The position numbers and the translations under genes are program-made. From assembly GCA_002890675.1 (NCBI GenBank), contig PEFW01000001.1, positions 1-39,609 of the forward strand: DNA of 39,609 bases. Reading direction: 5' to 3'. This DNA is from Candidatus Methylaffinis lahnbergensis (lineage in GTDB: Bacteria; Pseudomonadota; Alphaproteobacteria; Rhizobiales; Beijerinckiaceae). Each line of letters starts with the position of its first letter. The first letter of the stretch is position 1. Below are positions 24,903-37,331 of the stretch, piece after piece. The notes under the pieces are model-generated. The model saw only the letters and a program-made list of their open reading frames with translations. It was not told the DNA's origin and did no database searches.

Positions 24903-25763
24903 ATGGGAATTAACGTTTCGCGCCAAACAGCCGCGCTGATCGCAGTGGTTCTGATCGTGGCAATTGGCCTACTGGAATTTATGCACTCCGCGCGGCCCAA
25001 AGTTGCCGCGGCCGGGCCGGAAACCGGTATTGCCGCGGCTTGCAGTCCCGGCAGTCGCACTGGTCACCCAGATCTCGACGACAATTTGCAAACCTCCGAC
25101 CAGCTTACATTCGCCGTGCGCACGCCGAGTAATTATGATCCGACAAGGGCCTATCCGCTGCTTGTCGTCTTCCCGCCGGCAGGATTTAAACGGCGCCAGT
25201 CCGAGAATTTCTACGGCCTAACGACCGAGGCGACGCGGCGTGGTTTCATCGTCGCCTACAGCGACCACATAGGTCTGTCGCCCACGGCCGTCTCGCGACA
25301 GGCAAAGGTGACTGCGACAGTCGCGAGCTTTTTCTGTGTCGATGAAGCTTCGATCGCTTATCTCGGTCACTCCGATGGCGGCTTGATGGCCGAGGGTATC
25401 CCTGCTTACGTCCGCAACGCCGGCGCCGCGCCACACAGCATCGTCGCGAGCGCCGCGGGCATCACGAGCGAAGACCTTGCTTCGATGGCGTGTCCGTCCA
25501 TCCCGGCTGTTATGATTGTCCACAGCCGCGCCGATGAACGCTTTCCGGAGTTCGGCCGCGGCGCTGCCGCCTATTGGGGGCGGTGCGCGGGCTGCGCGCC
25601 GGAAAATCTTAACGCTCTTGCCGATGGCTGCCGTGACTTCTCGGGATGTGCCGAAGGAAAGCGCGTCACCTATTGCGAAACATCTCTGCCCCATAAGCGC
25701 TGGCCTTCGTTGAATACCGCTATGCTTGATTTCATCCAGGGCGGTAAGGCCAAGCCGCCATAG
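24903..25763 (+). CDS. PHB-depolymerase-like (LpqC-type) alpha/beta hydrolase, membrane-anchored or secreted
   Basis: GGAGGTGG lies at 24891-24898, just before the ATG at 24903, so I use this start rather than the longer frame. The 286-residue product begins MGINVSRQTAALIAVVLIVA, a signal or anchor segment. The catalytic domain has YPLLVVFPPAGF, the nucleophile elbow AYLGHSDGG, an Asp after VMIVHSRADERF and a His in ETSLPHKRW, a full Ser-Asp-His set. Cysteines in CAGCAPEN and CRDFSGC resemble disulfides of secreted feruloyl-esterase/PHB-depolymerase relatives. The substrate cannot be told from sequence. Confidence 0.82.
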   Translation: MGINVSRQTAALIAVVLIVAIGLLEFMHSARPKVAAAGPETGIAAACSPGSRTGHPDLDDNLQTSDQLTFAVRTPSNYDPTRAYPLLVVFPPAGFKRRQSENFYGLTTEATRRGFIVAYSDHIGLSPTAVSRQAKVTATVASFFCVDEASIAYLGHSDGGLMAEGIPAYVRNAGAAPHSIVASAAGITSEDLASMACPSIPAVMIVHSRADERFPEFGRGAAAYWGRCAGCAPENLNALADGCRDFSGCAEGKRVTYCETSLPHKRWPSLNTAMLDFIQGGKAKPP

Positions 25764-25963
25764 GGCTTGGCGGGCTTTGCGAGCAGAGGGGTGCACGGAG
25801 TTTCATGGCGGTTGGCGCCGTTGCGATTTTGTGATTGGACGCCTCGATCACGTTGACATCGAAACAGGCGGCGGTTAACCACCGTCAACCAGGTTCCGCT
25901 TCTCACTAGGCAGGCCGGCCAGCCGCCGCCGGTTCTGGGGCCTCTTGCGGCGGCTTCCATATC

Positions 25964-26293
25964 ATGAAACCCAGTACCGCGAAGTTCGCCATAGGTCAGG
26001 TGGTCAAACACCGCAAATTTCCCTTCCGGGGGATCATCTACGACGTGGACCCGGTCTTCGCGAATACCGAGGCATGGTGGCAAGCGATCCCCGAAGAGGT
26101 CCGGCCGCGCAAGGATCAGCCTTTCTATCATCTCTTCGCCGAAAACGCGGAAACCGAATATGACGCCTATGTCTCGGAGCAAAACCTCATGGCCGATACC
26201 TCCGGCGATCCAATTCGCCATCCGCAAGTCGACGAAATGCTCCTGCGCGCACGGGACGGCGCCTACAAGATCAAGACGGCACGCCTAAACTGA
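25964..26293 (+). CDS. hspQ: Heat shock protein HspQ
   Basis: The product is 109 residues. KFAIGQVVKHRKFPFRGIIY, DVDPVFANTEAWWQAIP, FYHLFAENAETEYDAYVSEQ and the final IRHPQVDEMLL are diagnostic for HspQ (hemimethylated-DNA-binding YccV family fold). In enterobacteria HspQ is a Lon substrate-specificity enhancer induced by heat. It ends about 90 bp from the end of the convergent gyrA. Confidence 0.93.
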   Translation: MKPSTAKFAIGQVVKHRKFPFRGIIYDVDPVFANTEAWWQAIPEEVRPRKDQPFYHLFAENAETEYDAYVSEQNLMADTSGDPIRHPQVDEMLLRARDGAYKIKTARLN

Positions 26294-26381
26294 ATATTCC
26301 CTGCCCGCGGCCCGCGGAACCGCTCTTGCTCTCGGCTGAGGCGCCGCCCCACGTCATCCGCGGCCACCCGCGCCGGCGCCT

Positions 26382-29153
<2,772 letters not shown>

Positions 29154-29286
29154 GGAGCGCTAACCCATAAAGGAGTGCCAACCCAGAAAGGATGGATTGC
29201 TAGAGTCTAACCCGGCGAGCCGCGAAACGGCAACGCCGGACTTAAGATATACTCCGGCTCATTGACGGATGCTGTCGCCGAAGGGT

Positions 29287-30240
29287 TTAGGTGGAGGTAA
29301 GAGCCTTCCGAAGGGATTTTAGCAATTCCTCAGCATCTTCAATTTTCTTCAGCGCGCCGATATCACCCTTCATTTCCTGGAGGGCGGTCCACGGCACACG
29401 TTTCATTGCTTCAACAGCAGATTCCAGATCGGTTAGGAGGCCGTCGTTGGCTTTCTTCTCGATCACACGTAGACGCAGCTGCGCCGACTCTAAATCCCCT
29501 TCCTCACTGAGAAAGTGAGCGCGGGCCACCGGATCGGGAAGGATGGCCCGAAGTTTCCGCAAGTCCTTCGAGTTCGTTATGCGCTTCTGATTCACCTTCT
29601 TGACCACCGCGTCGATGACGCTGGGCACCAAGAGCTTCTTGCTCACGCCCATCAGCTCGCGCGCCCATGTGATGGCGGCGCTCGGATCACGCAGTTTGGT
29701 GAACTTCTCCGAAATCTCGAAAACCTCGACGAGCTTGTCGAGTTCGCGGACCGTGATGCCGAGGATGTTGGCCGCGCTCGCGCGCCCCATCAGATCGACG
29801 AGGCGGTATGCGACCATCTCCTTTTCCTTCGCTTCCCATTCCTTCCGTTGGCGATGAATGTAAATCCATACCCGGAGCCGTTCCTCCCCCGTGAGTGTTC
29901 TATCTGTCACCTCAACTGGAATCTGGCGATATTGCTCGCGCCCTCGTTCGACCAGAAGGCGCGAGTTTGTCCACCGCCGATCACCATCTATGATCCTGAA
30001 TTTTCCCGGTAACTCCGGATGAGGCTCGACGAGGAGGGGCTCGAAAAGCCCCTCATTCGCTTCAATCTGACGTTGGAGTTCGTCATCCTCCTTCGGCCCC
30101 GATCGTGGCTGGTTGCTATTAGGCACGACCTCATCGAGATCAACTTTCGCGCGATAGGTGCGCAGGATCGTGCGGTCGAGGCGCCGCTCCTGCAACCCTA
30201 CGACGTTCGGGCGGTTTTCAGCCGTGGCATGCTTGGTCAT
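29287..30240 (-). CDS. ParB-like nuclease-domain protein
   Basis: The product is 317 residues. Residues 30-115 form a ParB N-terminal-like domain: KVDLDEVVPNSNQPR, LQRQIEANEGLFEPLLVEPH and FRIIDGDRRWTNSRLL, where DGDRRW replaces the usual GERR box. A helical middle (MVAYRLVDLMGRASAANILG, ITVRELDKLVEVFEISEKF) resembles the ParB HTH. The C-terminal 100 residues are charged helices. It overlaps the end of the DUF2130 gene by 23 nt, and no parA is near, so chromosome partitioning is unlikely. It may be a sequence-directing or CTP-binding partner of the DUF2130 protein; that is inference. Confidence 0.8.
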   Translation of the reverse strand: MTKHATAENRPNVVGLQERRLDRTILRTYRAKVDLDEVVPNSNQPRSGPKEDDELQRQIEANEGLFEPLLVEPHPELPGKFRIIDGDRRWTNSRLLVERGREQYRQIPVEVTDRTLTGEERLRVWIYIHRQRKEWEAKEKEMVAYRLVDLMGRASAANILGITVRELDKLVEVFEISEKFTKLRDPSAAITWARELMGVSKKLLVPSVIDAVVKKVNQKRITNSKDLRKLRAILPDPVARAHFLSEEGDLESAQLRLRVIEKKANDGLLTDLESAVEAMKRVPWTALQEMKGDIGALKKIEDAEELLKSLRKALTST

Positions 30241-31438
30241 CGTTCAGATCTTCCACGGCCGCTTCGTCGTCTGCCGCCGTGCCGATAATGCAACTGATTT
30301 CATGGGAAAGTTCGGCTGGCACCTTTTGAATTGCGCGGATCGCCTCCCCTCGCTTATTCCAGTCATTCTTGTGCCAAGTGATCTCCTTAGCTAGCCGGTC
30401 GAGTAACTCTTCGGCGCGCGCATCGACGGGGCTAATGAGGTCGTTGAAGCGTTCCGACGTGATGAACGCATAGAGAGCCGCTGTCTTGCTCTCTCGATCG
30501 GCGCTGCTTAGGCGCAAGGTATGGACCTGCCGTAAGAGCTGACGGATTATGGTGACAACCATCACAACTCGGGCAGGGTTGGCGAGCACCACACCATCCT
30601 GCATGTGCAGCTGGCTGGCCTTAGCCGGGAACGCGTGTGTGGAGAGAATTGCGTGCTCGGCCTTTGCCGCAAGCTGATTTTCCCGCAGCTTTGTCACATG
30701 CGCGATGAGGAACTTCTTGTGGTTCTTCGAGTCGTAGATGATGGTCCCGCACTCCCTGCCGTTGTGCATCACGACGTGGATGATATCAGCGCCCGGAGCC
30801 CCCTTCGCGACACGTTCAATCCGGTCGTCGGGAAACTCCTTCTTCAGGGCCTCGAACAAGTCGATCTCGGCTCCTTCGCCAAGCTCCTCATTCGTCTTCT
30901 TTTGAAGCGCGCGCTGCAGCTCGTTCACCTTATTGGATAGCTTTAGGTTTTCCTCAAAGGCGTTAGCCTTCACGGCGTTGATCGCGTCGTCCTTGTCCTT
31001 TTCCATGACTTCCCGCAGAGAGCCGAGGCGCTCGTTCAGGGTTATCTCAAATTGTTCCGAGAGCTTCGAAAGCTTGCCTTCTGCCTCCGCGGTCTTCGCC
31101 TGGGCGTCAGCGAGCTTTTCCGCGGCGGCAGCTTCCGCCGCCTTCCGCGCTTCCTCGCGCGCAGCGGTCTCGCGAGCGGCACTCTGACGACGTTCAAGCT
31201 CTAGGTCGGCCTTGGCCTTGGCGTCAGTCTGCTCCTTGTCGATCGCATATTGCTGTTCGAGCTTCGCCGTGATCGCGTGCCTCTGCTCGCGCTCGCGTAC
31301 CTCGATTTTGCCGCGGATCTCTTCCAGTCGCTCGGGAGGAATTTCTTGTTCGCACCACGGGCACGTCTCACCGTCGAAGTGCAGATGAGGTGACTGCGGT
31401 TTGAGGAATGACGAGGTGGGGGCGGGCTGCGGAATCAT
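30218..31438 (-). CDS. DUF2130-family coiled-coil protein, nuclease-like core
   Basis: The product is 406 residues, with AGGAGAT just upstream of the ATG. The N-terminus has CPWCEQEIP (Cys26, Cys29), a possible zinc knuckle half. Residues about 35-185 are an Ala/Glu/Lys-rich coiled coil. The core at about 195-260 is the DUF2130 signature: FPDDRIERVAKGAPGADIIH, CGTIIYDSKNHKKF, then KAEHAILST. The Asp218 and Asp236-x-Lys238 arrangement resembles a PD-(D/E)XK nuclease active site (inference). A C-terminal helical region follows, ending in an acidic tail. It is coupled to the ParB-like gene. Confidence 0.82.
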   Translation of the reverse strand: MIPQPAPTSSFLKPQSPHLHFDGETCPWCEQEIPPERLEEIRGKIEVREREQRHAITAKLEQQYAIDKEQTDAKAKADLELERRQSAARETAAREEARKAAEAAAAEKLADAQAKTAEAEGKLSKLSEQFEITLNERLGSLREVMEKDKDDAINAVKANAFEENLKLSNKVNELQRALQKKTNEELGEGAEIDLFEALKKEFPDDRIERVAKGAPGADIIHVVMHNGRECGTIIYDSKNHKKFLIAHVTKLRENQLAAKAEHAILSTHAFPAKASQLHMQDGVVLANPARVVMVVTIIRQLLRQVHTLRLSSADRESKTAALYAFITSERFNDLISPVDARAEELLDRLAKEITWHKNDWNKRGEAIRAIQKVPAELSHEISCIIGTAADDEAAVEDLNDDQACHG

Positions 31439-31444
31439 TCGATA

Positions 31445-31500
31445 ATCTCCTAAACAGGAATTTCTAGGTCCTATTTCATCCTACTTTTTCCCGAAGTCAA
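31445..31500 (-). promoter_or_regulatory. Candidate promoter and RBS of the DUF2130-ParB unit
   Basis: CTTGACT on the minus strand (TTGACT at 31500-31495) is a good alphaproteobacterial -35; the -10 near 31478-31472 is weak. AGGAGAT at 31451-31445 precedes the ATG at 31438. The arrangement suggests the two genes have their own promoter. Confidence 0.4.
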
Positions 31501-31678
31501 GAACAATTTGCCAGAAAATCCCGTGCATGGACCTGGCCGGATTGCCGGCGAGCGTGTCCATCACGAAACTTGCCGCGCGGCGCGAGTTCGCGCCCGGCAG
31601 CAGCGAATGGCGGCCTTCGTCATCGGGGCCGCTCGCCAGCCCGCCGCGATTGGTTTCAAAAAGGCCAACGCGAATCAT
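31481..31678 (-). CDS. Short hypothetical protein or remnant upstream of DUF2130
   Basis: A 65-residue frame begins [20 protein letters not shown] and ends [11 protein letters not shown]. Its composition is protein-like, but the RBS is poor and the -35 of the next unit lies in its last codons. It could be the end of a truncated gene. No family is recognised. Confidence 0.3.
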   Translation of the reverse strand: MIRVGLFETNRGGLASGPDDEGRHSLLPGANSRRAASFVMDTLAGNPARSMHGIFWQIVLDFGKK

Positions 31679-31818
31679 GTTCCCAATACGAATCCCGAAA
31701 TCACCTCATGACAAGCGCTTTTTTCGCGAACTCGACGACTCGGTGTATATACTGGATTTCATCCCTCCATCGAGCGCTTAAATCATGCGGAAGCGACGCG
31801 GCCCTAGGCGAAAGACCG

Positions 31819-33411
31819 ATGCCCGCTGACCTTCGCCGCGCTGCCCGCGCGCTGCTTTCCGTTTCCGACAAGACCGGCCTCGCCGGCTTCGCACGCGGTC
31901 TTTCGGCCTTTGGCGTTGAGCTTGTATCAACCGGCGGCACGCGCGCCGCACTTAACGACGCTGGGCTTGCAGCCCGCGAAATCTCCGATCTGACCGGCTT
32001 TCCGGAGCTCTTGGATGGGAGGATCAAAACCCTGCATCCAAAAGTTCATGGCGGGCTTCTGGCAATCAGGGAAAACCCCGAACACGAGGCAATGATGTTG
32101 GCGCATGGCATCGCGCCGATCGATCTCCTCGTGGTCAATCTTTATCCTTTCGAGGCGGCGATAGAGAGGGGAGCGTCTTTCGCCGTTTGCATCGAAAATA
32201 TCGACATCGGCGGCCCGGCGATGATCCGCGCCGGCGCCAAGAATTACAACGATGTTGTGGTCGTCGTGGATCCCGGCAATTACGCCCAAATCCTCGGCGA
32301 ATTGAACGCGCATGGGGGTTGCACCACCCGGAAATTGCGCCAAGAACTCGCACAAAAAGCGTTTGCGCGCACCGCCGTCTATGACGCGGCGATCTCGAAC
32401 TGGCTGGCAGTGGAAATAGGGCTTGCCGCGCCGGCCTATCGCGCGTTTGGCGGCAAGCTTGCATCAAACTTGCGTTATGGCGAGAACCCGCATCAGACCG
32501 CTGCTTTCTATACGTCGGGAGGTCATCGTCGAGGGCTCGCGATGGCACGAAAGGTGCAGGGCAAGGAGCTCTCCTACAATAACGTCAATGACACCGACGC
32601 GGCTTTCGAACTCATCGCGGAGTTCGATCCTTCGCGGACCGCCGCTTGTGCGATCGTCAAGCACGCCAATCCTTGCGGCGTCGCCGAGGCGGACAATCTC
32701 GCCGAGGCTTATGAGCTCGCGCTGCGTTGCGATCCGGTCTCGGCGTTCGGCGGCATTGTCGCCTTGAACCGGAAACTCGATGCGAAGGCCGCCGCGCTGA
32801 TTGTGAAGATTTTCACCGAGGTCATCATCGCGCCCGAGGCCGAAGATGCGGCCATCGAAATCGTCGCCGCCAAGAAAAACCTGCGTCTCCTCCTAACCGG
32901 CGGCCTGCCTGATCCGCGCGGGGCAAGTTTGACTTTTCGCACCGTGGCGGGCGGTTTTCTCGCGCAATCCCGCGATAATGCGAATGTAGACGACATGGAT
33001 TTACGCGTCGTCAGCAAGCGCGCCCCAAACGAGATGGAATGGCGCGATCTCAAGTTCGCCTTCCGCGTTGCCAAGCATGTGAAGTCGAACGCGATCGTCT
33101 ACGCCAAGGGCGGCGCGACGGTGGGAATTGGCGCGGGCCAGACGAGCCGCGTCAATTCCGCGAGGATCGCGGCGATGAAAGCCGCCGAGGCCGCTAGGGC
33201 CGCCGGCCTTCCCGAAAGCCTCGCCAAGGGATCGGTCGTCGCCTCGGACGCGTTTTTTCCGTTCGCCGACGGCCTACTTGCCGCCGCCGAAGCGGGCGCG
33301 ACGGCCATCATTCAACCGGGCGGATCGATGCGCGACGGCGAGGTCATCGAGGCCGCCGACGGCGCCGGCGTCGCCATGGTGTTTACCGGGGTACGGCACT
33401 TCCGGCATTAA
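31819..33411 (+). CDS. purH: Bifunctional AICAR formyltransferase / IMP cyclohydrolase
   Basis: The start at 31819 ([20 protein letters not shown]) gives 530 residues, the standard PurH length. The N-terminal cyclohydrolase (MGS-like) domain has [40 protein letters not shown] and VNLYPFE. The C-terminal transformylase has [28 protein letters not shown] (catalytic Lys-His), [20 protein letters not shown] and FFPFADGL. It performs the last two steps of de novo purine synthesis. Confidence 0.97.
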   Translation: MPADLRRAARALLSVSDKTGLAGFARGLSAFGVELVSTGGTRAALNDAGLAAREISDLTGFPELLDGRIKTLHPKVHGGLLAIRENPEHEAMMLAHGIAPIDLLVVNLYPFEAAIERGASFAVCIENIDIGGPAMIRAGAKNYNDVVVVVDPGNYAQILGELNAHGGCTTRKLRQELAQKAFARTAVYDAAISNWLAVEIGLAAPAYRAFGGKLASNLRYGENPHQTAAFYTSGGHRRGLAMARKVQGKELSYNNVNDTDAAFELIAEFDPSRTAACAIVKHANPCGVAEADNLAEAYELALRCDPVSAFGGIVALNRKLDAKAAALIVKIFTEVIIAPEAEDAAIEIVAAKKNLRLLLTGGLPDPRGASLTFRTVAGGFLAQSRDNANVDDMDLRVVSKRAPNEMEWRDLKFAFRVAKHVKSNAIVYAKGGATVGIGAGQTSRVNSARIAAMKAAEAARAAGLPESLAKGSVVASDAFFPFADGLLAAAEAGATAIIQPGGSMRDGEVIEAADGAGVAMVFTGVRHFRH

Positions 33412-33557
33412 CAAAAAATTGATCTAATATGCGCGGGGCGCCCGTCCCGTTGTTCACCTATCCGTGGCGATTCGTCTCGAAACCGCCGCAGTCGCGGCGC
33501 GTTAAGCCTCGCGAAACTTCCAGGCATTAAACAGAACGAATATCCGGAGGCGGGATC

Positions 33558-33845
33558 GTGCGTATCAGTTTCACCGGCACCCTCGAAGGAGGCCGTGTTC
33601 TCTATAATATCGGCAAGATCGAGGCTGCCTCCGCTTGGCATCCGGAAAATAGCGAACCGCTCCAACCCAATTGGCGGGAATTTATTATGCGCGAACTCAT
33701 TCGCACGGCGGAAGATATCGACGCCGACGCCATCATCGAGGTCGATTACCAAAACGACTGGGCCGTGCGGAATGACGAGACGGGCGTGAAGTTCAAACGC
33801 GTCGTCGCCACCGGCATCGCGGTTAAGCTCTCCTGCGCGGCCTAA
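33558..33845 (+). CDS. Small YbjQ/DUF74-like protein
   Basis: The GTG start at 33558 has GGAGG 7 bp upstream; the product is 95 residues. LIRTAEDIDADAIIEVDYQN near residue 50 and the final VVATGIAVKLSC resemble the heavy-metal-binding-like YbjQ family, which forms oligomers of small alpha/beta subunits. The match is partial, so the family call is tentative. It stands alone after purH. Confidence 0.6.
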   Translation: MRISFTGTLEGGRVLYNIGKIEAASAWHPENSEPLQPNWREFIMRELIRTAEDIDADAIIEVDYQNDWAVRNDETGVKFKRVVATGIAVKLSCAA

Positions 33846-33903
33846 ACTTGACGTAGCTCGCGGGAACGCGATGGCAATGGTTGAGCCCTCGCGATGACCG
33901 ACG

Positions 33904-35196
33904 TCACTGCGTTGCGGCATCGTGAACCGATTGGCCAAATGCATCGACCTGGTCGCCAAATTGCTCGCGCGTGAGCGGATCGACGATGGCAACCGGCGCC
34001 GTAATGACGAGGCCCGCCGCGTGACCGACCGAGGCTGTCGCGCCAGCTGTTGTCTGGAGGATCTTTTCGCCGAAGCCAACCTTTGAATCGGTGAGGGTCT
34101 GGCCGCTCGCGATACTTCGGCCGATGAGCTCGACTACCCTTGGGTTTTCGGCGAATGTACCGTGATTTAATTGGTCCGCCGAGCTCACTCCGGTCAGGTT
34201 GATGACATCGATCCGTTCGCGCGCAAGATTGCTTTTATATGGCTCTTGGTCCGGATTGATGGAGCCGAGCCTCGGCTCGCCCCAAACCTTCCGCGAAAGC
34301 GCAAGCGCGTGATCGTCTTCCGACACGAACAAGGTGAATTGCGGCCTCCGCGCGCCCATCGCGGTAATTTGCTCGCGAGCGATATCGACATCGACATCGG
34401 GCGCCGCGAGCATGACGTTGCGGATTTTTTCCGCTACCTTGCCGTCCCGGATCGCCATCTGGCGCAATGCTTCGAGCGTCACCCAGTTGCCCATCGAATG
34501 GGCAAGCACGGTTATCTCGCCGACTTCAGGATTTTTGGCGAGCGCGCGCAAGCCGTCTTCCAGGGCATCGCGTGAGAAGCTTGCGCTCTCGTGGTCGTAG
34601 CCATAGGCGAAAACGCTGCCCTTCGACGGCCAGGTGAACAGGACGGGCACGACGTCGTCTGCCCCGGAATCATGGACGATTTGCGCGAAGCGGAAAACCG
34701 CGTCCTCGAAACGGTTGTTGAAACCATGGACAAACACCAGCACTTGCTTTTTGGGCGCTGTCCGGACCAGCCGGCGGAAGTTGGCGAGCGCTTGCGTGCG
34801 GTCGTTGTAGTCGGCTTTGCGCGTCACGAAATCAGTTGCCGGATCGCCGGGAATTTGGCGGGGCAGCTGAATTTCCCCAATTTGACGGACGCTGTCGGGA
34901 GGGAGCGAAACCACGATATCGGCAAAATCCAATGCCGGCCCGCGAAAACCGGAAAACATCTCCGCTGGCGTGGTCCTTGTGCGAGTCGTCGCGACCAGCA
35001 TTTCGACCTGGCTTGTGCCGGGAGCGCGCGCGGCCACGGGCTCGAGAAAACCTCTTGGGGCGGCGCAGCCTGCGAAGCCAAAAACCGTTATGACAACAAT
35101 TGGAAAATGGCGCGGACGAAGGCGCGACTCACGAACGCAGGCCGCCAGGCGACCACGAAAGCCTGTTCGCCACAGCCAAAAGGTGAAACGACGCAT
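33904..35196 (-). CDS. DUF900 alpha/beta hydrolase lipoprotein
   Basis: I start at 35196 (MRRFTFWLWRTGFRGRLAAC); the product is 430 residues. The segment FPIVVITVFGFAGCAAP is a lipoprotein signal with the modified Cys at about residue 44, after an unusually long basic N-region. The catalytic domain has VLVFVHGFNNRFEDAVFR, TWPSKGSVFAYGYDHESA, and the nucleophile elbow VLAHSMGNW, the DUF900 pattern. It should sit in an envelope membrane facing the periplasm. An Ala/Gly-rich C-terminal extension (QTTAGATASVGHAAGLVITA) follows the catalytic part. Substrate unknown. Confidence 0.85.
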   Translation of the reverse strand: MRRFTFWLWRTGFRGRLAACVRESRLRPRHFPIVVITVFGFAGCAAPRGFLEPVAARAPGTSQVEMLVATTRTRTTPAEMFSGFRGPALDFADIVVSLPPDSVRQIGEIQLPRQIPGDPATDFVTRKADYNDRTQALANFRRLVRTAPKKQVLVFVHGFNNRFEDAVFRFAQIVHDSGADDVVPVLFTWPSKGSVFAYGYDHESASFSRDALEDGLRALAKNPEVGEITVLAHSMGNWVTLEALRQMAIRDGKVAEKIRNVMLAAPDVDVDIAREQITAMGARRPQFTLFVSEDDHALALSRKVWGEPRLGSINPDQEPYKSNLARERIDVINLTGVSSADQLNHGTFAENPRVVELIGRSIASGQTLTDSKVGFGEKILQTTAGATASVGHAAGLVITAPVAIVDPLTREQFGDQVDAFGQSVHDAATQ

Positions 35197-35445
35197 GAGC
35201 CCACTCGTCCGGCAACCGCCACGATCAGGCAAACGTACCGGGGAAGCAACGTCAAGATAAAGTAAACACGCGGGACTCTGGCGGCGCTCGCGCGGCGAGG
35301 CCGCAGATCTATTGAAACGTAAATAATATTAGTAATTTATCGAACGTAACCCAGTTTTTCCGAAAATCATCCACTGAATTTTTTCGCGGCGGGTTGCTGA
35401 TTCGCCACAGTTGCCTCGCGCCTTTCCGCTGGCAACGACCCGCGT

Positions 35446-36289
35446 CTAGGCGATGCGGCGCGTGAGGCCGTTCAGTATGGCTGGCTCAACCTCATCTGTC
35501 CACACCGTGAAGGCCTTCAACACGTGGGGCCCAAAGGATGTCGCAAGCGGAATATCGGTCGCGTCCCGGCCGCGCGCGACGGTAATACGTCCGATCCGCG
35601 GCATGTTATGGCGCGCGTCGAAGGTAAACCAGCGCCCATCGAGAAAGACTTCGAACCAAGCATTATAATCCATCGGAGCCGGATCCGGCGGCACGCCGAT
35701 GTCGCCCAAGAAACCATTGGCGTAACGCGCCGGAATGTTCATGCAGCGGCAGAAAGCGACCGCGAGATGGGCGAAATCGCGGCAAACGCCCACCCGCTCC
35801 TGATAGGCCTCATAGGCGGTGCGGGTGGCGCGGGCATATTGATAGCCGAAAGTCAGATGGTTGCAGACGAAATCGCAAATCGCCTGAACCCGGCGCCACC
35901 CGCGCGGGGCGGACCCGAACAATTGCCAAGCAATGTCGGAGAGCTTGTCGGTTTCGCAATAACGGCTGCCGAGCGTAAAAACCAATGTGTCGTTTGGCAA
36001 TCGTTCGACCGCGATCTCTTGCGCATCGAGCTTAACCAGATTCGGGCCGGCCGCTATCCTCGATGATGGCGTCGCGGCGAATCGTCAGATCGCCCGCGGG
36101 CGCGATAAACCGGCGAACATGATTGCCGAATGTGTCGAGATAAGTCTCCGTCGCAATCGCCGGCGTGGTCTCGAACGGTGTCTCGTACCGGATATTTTGC
36201 GCCTGATCGCGATGCGTGTCGAGCAGACAAAGCATCAATGCCGGCTCCGCGCAAGTGAACGTCAATTCATAGCCATATCTTATGAGCAT
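35446..36289 (-). pseudogene. Transglutaminase-like protein, single-base frameshift
   Basis: The first part starts at 36289 (MLIRYGYELTFTCAEPALML) and covers the N-terminal beta domain to IIEDSGRP, then stops at 36032. The second part continues in another frame as NLVKLDAQEIAVERLPNDTL and contains the transglutaminase core: RVQAICDFVCNHLTFGY, ERVGVCRDFAHLAVAF with the catalytic Cys, MDYNAWFEVFLDGRWFTFDA with His and Asp (DARHNMPR). Removing one C from CCC at + strand 36044-36046 restores a single protein of about 280 residues. This is the family of bacterial transglutaminase-like cysteine proteases. It is either a recent break or a sequencing error. Confidence 0.8.
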
Positions 36290-36851
36290 GATTCAGAGTC
36301 CGGTTGCGGCGCGCGGCACTGGCCTTGCCCCATTCGTTGTCAGGGGCGGCTTGCTTGTTACGTATCAATGCCTGTCAAGCCGGTTGGCCATATCTCGACG
36401 GCCCATGCGCATCCGCGAGAAGCAAAACCGCTGAAGCCTCCGTTGGTTCCAGGCAACTGGCAACGCATGATTTCTAAGGAAACCAACTGGGGTGTCGCCG
36501 GAGGCGTCGCGCTCACCAAGGCGACCTTAGGTTCTTCGGAAAGCTCGAGCGCAAGCCAGCAAAACCAGCGTAGGCCAGATTGAGATACGCCTCTCCGTGC
36601 CGCTCCGAATGGCATGCGCAGAGCGGCGAATCACCGCGGGGCGAAGACGCGCGTATCGAGCCGGTCTCCCTTCTTGGCAAATCGCTCTCCCGAAGCGGGA
36701 CCCGAACATTCCGAGCACCGCAAGCGCCGCGGATACCTTGCGCTCAAACGTCGACAACCAGAAATCCGTACTTATATGTTGCGGGCGCCATCCAATACCG
36801 CTTTGCGCTTTGCTTAGGCGGTCAACATGGAGCGGCGAGAGGAGCAATCGG
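36290..36851. other. Intergenic region with a weak protein-like ORF
   Basis: Opposite frames at 36358-36615 read as plausible short proteins (minus: SGLRWFCWLALELSEEPKVA; plus: NWQRMISKETNWGVAGGVAL), but at most one can be real and neither has a clear RBS. An in-frame extension of the DUF2852 gene up to 36597 is unsupported. I would not call a gene here. Confidence 0.35.
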
Positions 36852-37331
36852 ATGTCCTATCAATCGTGCGCGGCACCACAGAACGGCGGGTCTGGGCGCG
36901 GACGCTGCCATGGAGAGCGTTGGAAGGCAGTGGAAATCCTGGCAATGGTTTTGGGCTTCATCGTGTTCTGGCCGATCGGTCTCGCGGTGTTGGGCTGGAA
37001 ATTCTGGCAGAAGAAATCCGGGTACCCCGGCGACATTGTTTCCTTCGGGCGGGAAAAATGGGCGAACTGGACGCATGGTTCCGGCGGCTGGGGTTTTGCC
37101 GCAAATAATTGGGCAGCCTCCGGTCCTGGCATGGGCTCGACGGGAAATCGCGCATTCGACGAATGGCGCGCCGCCGAACTCGCGCGACTAGAGGAAGAAC
37201 GCAAGAAGCTTGTCGCCGCCGAGCGCGAATTCGCGAAATTCATGGAAAATCTCCGCCACGCCAGGGATCGCGAAGAGTTCGAGCGGTTCATGGATGCGCA
37301 TAGAAACCGGCAAGCCCCGTCCGGGCAATAG
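36852..37331 (+). CDS. DUF2852 membrane protein
   Basis: GAGAGGAG precedes the ATG at 36852; the product is 159 residues. ILAMVLGFIVFWPIGLAVLG is one membrane helix near residues 28-47, followed by WKFWQKKSGYPGD. The rest is cytoplasmic and ends in a charged helix (EEERKKLVAAEREFAKFMEN, FERFMDAHRNRQ) typical of DUF2852. Function is unknown; the family is confined largely to Alphaproteobacteria. Confidence 0.85.
   Translation: MSYQSCAAPQNGGSGRGRCHGERWKAVEILAMVLGFIVFWPIGLAVLGWKFWQKKSGYPGDIVSFGREKWANWTHGSGGWGFAANNWAASGPGMGSTGNRAFDEWRAAELARLEEERKKLVAAEREFAKFMENLRHARDREEFERFMDAHRNRQAPSGQ

Larger units (their letters stand above)
31439..31818. other. Region between DUF2130 and purH starts
   Basis: This 380-bp divergent gap holds the weak ORF and promoter listed above and, at 31744-31752, TATATACTGG, a possible -10 for purH. 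A longer in-frame purH start at 31570 is not supported because its leader is unlike PurH. Confidence 0.35.

Noticed and set aside
29287..30240. Chromosome-partitioning ParB
   Set aside because: There is no parA or parS-like sites nearby, the GERR box is altered, and it is coupled to DUF2130 instead.
31570..31818. Longer purH with an 83-residue N-terminal extension
   Set aside because: The extension is not PurH-like and has no RBS; the start at 31819 gives the standard protein length.
36358..36615. Small genes on either strand in the gap before DUF2852
   Set aside because: Both strands give protein-like text over the same bases and neither has an RBS or a known family.
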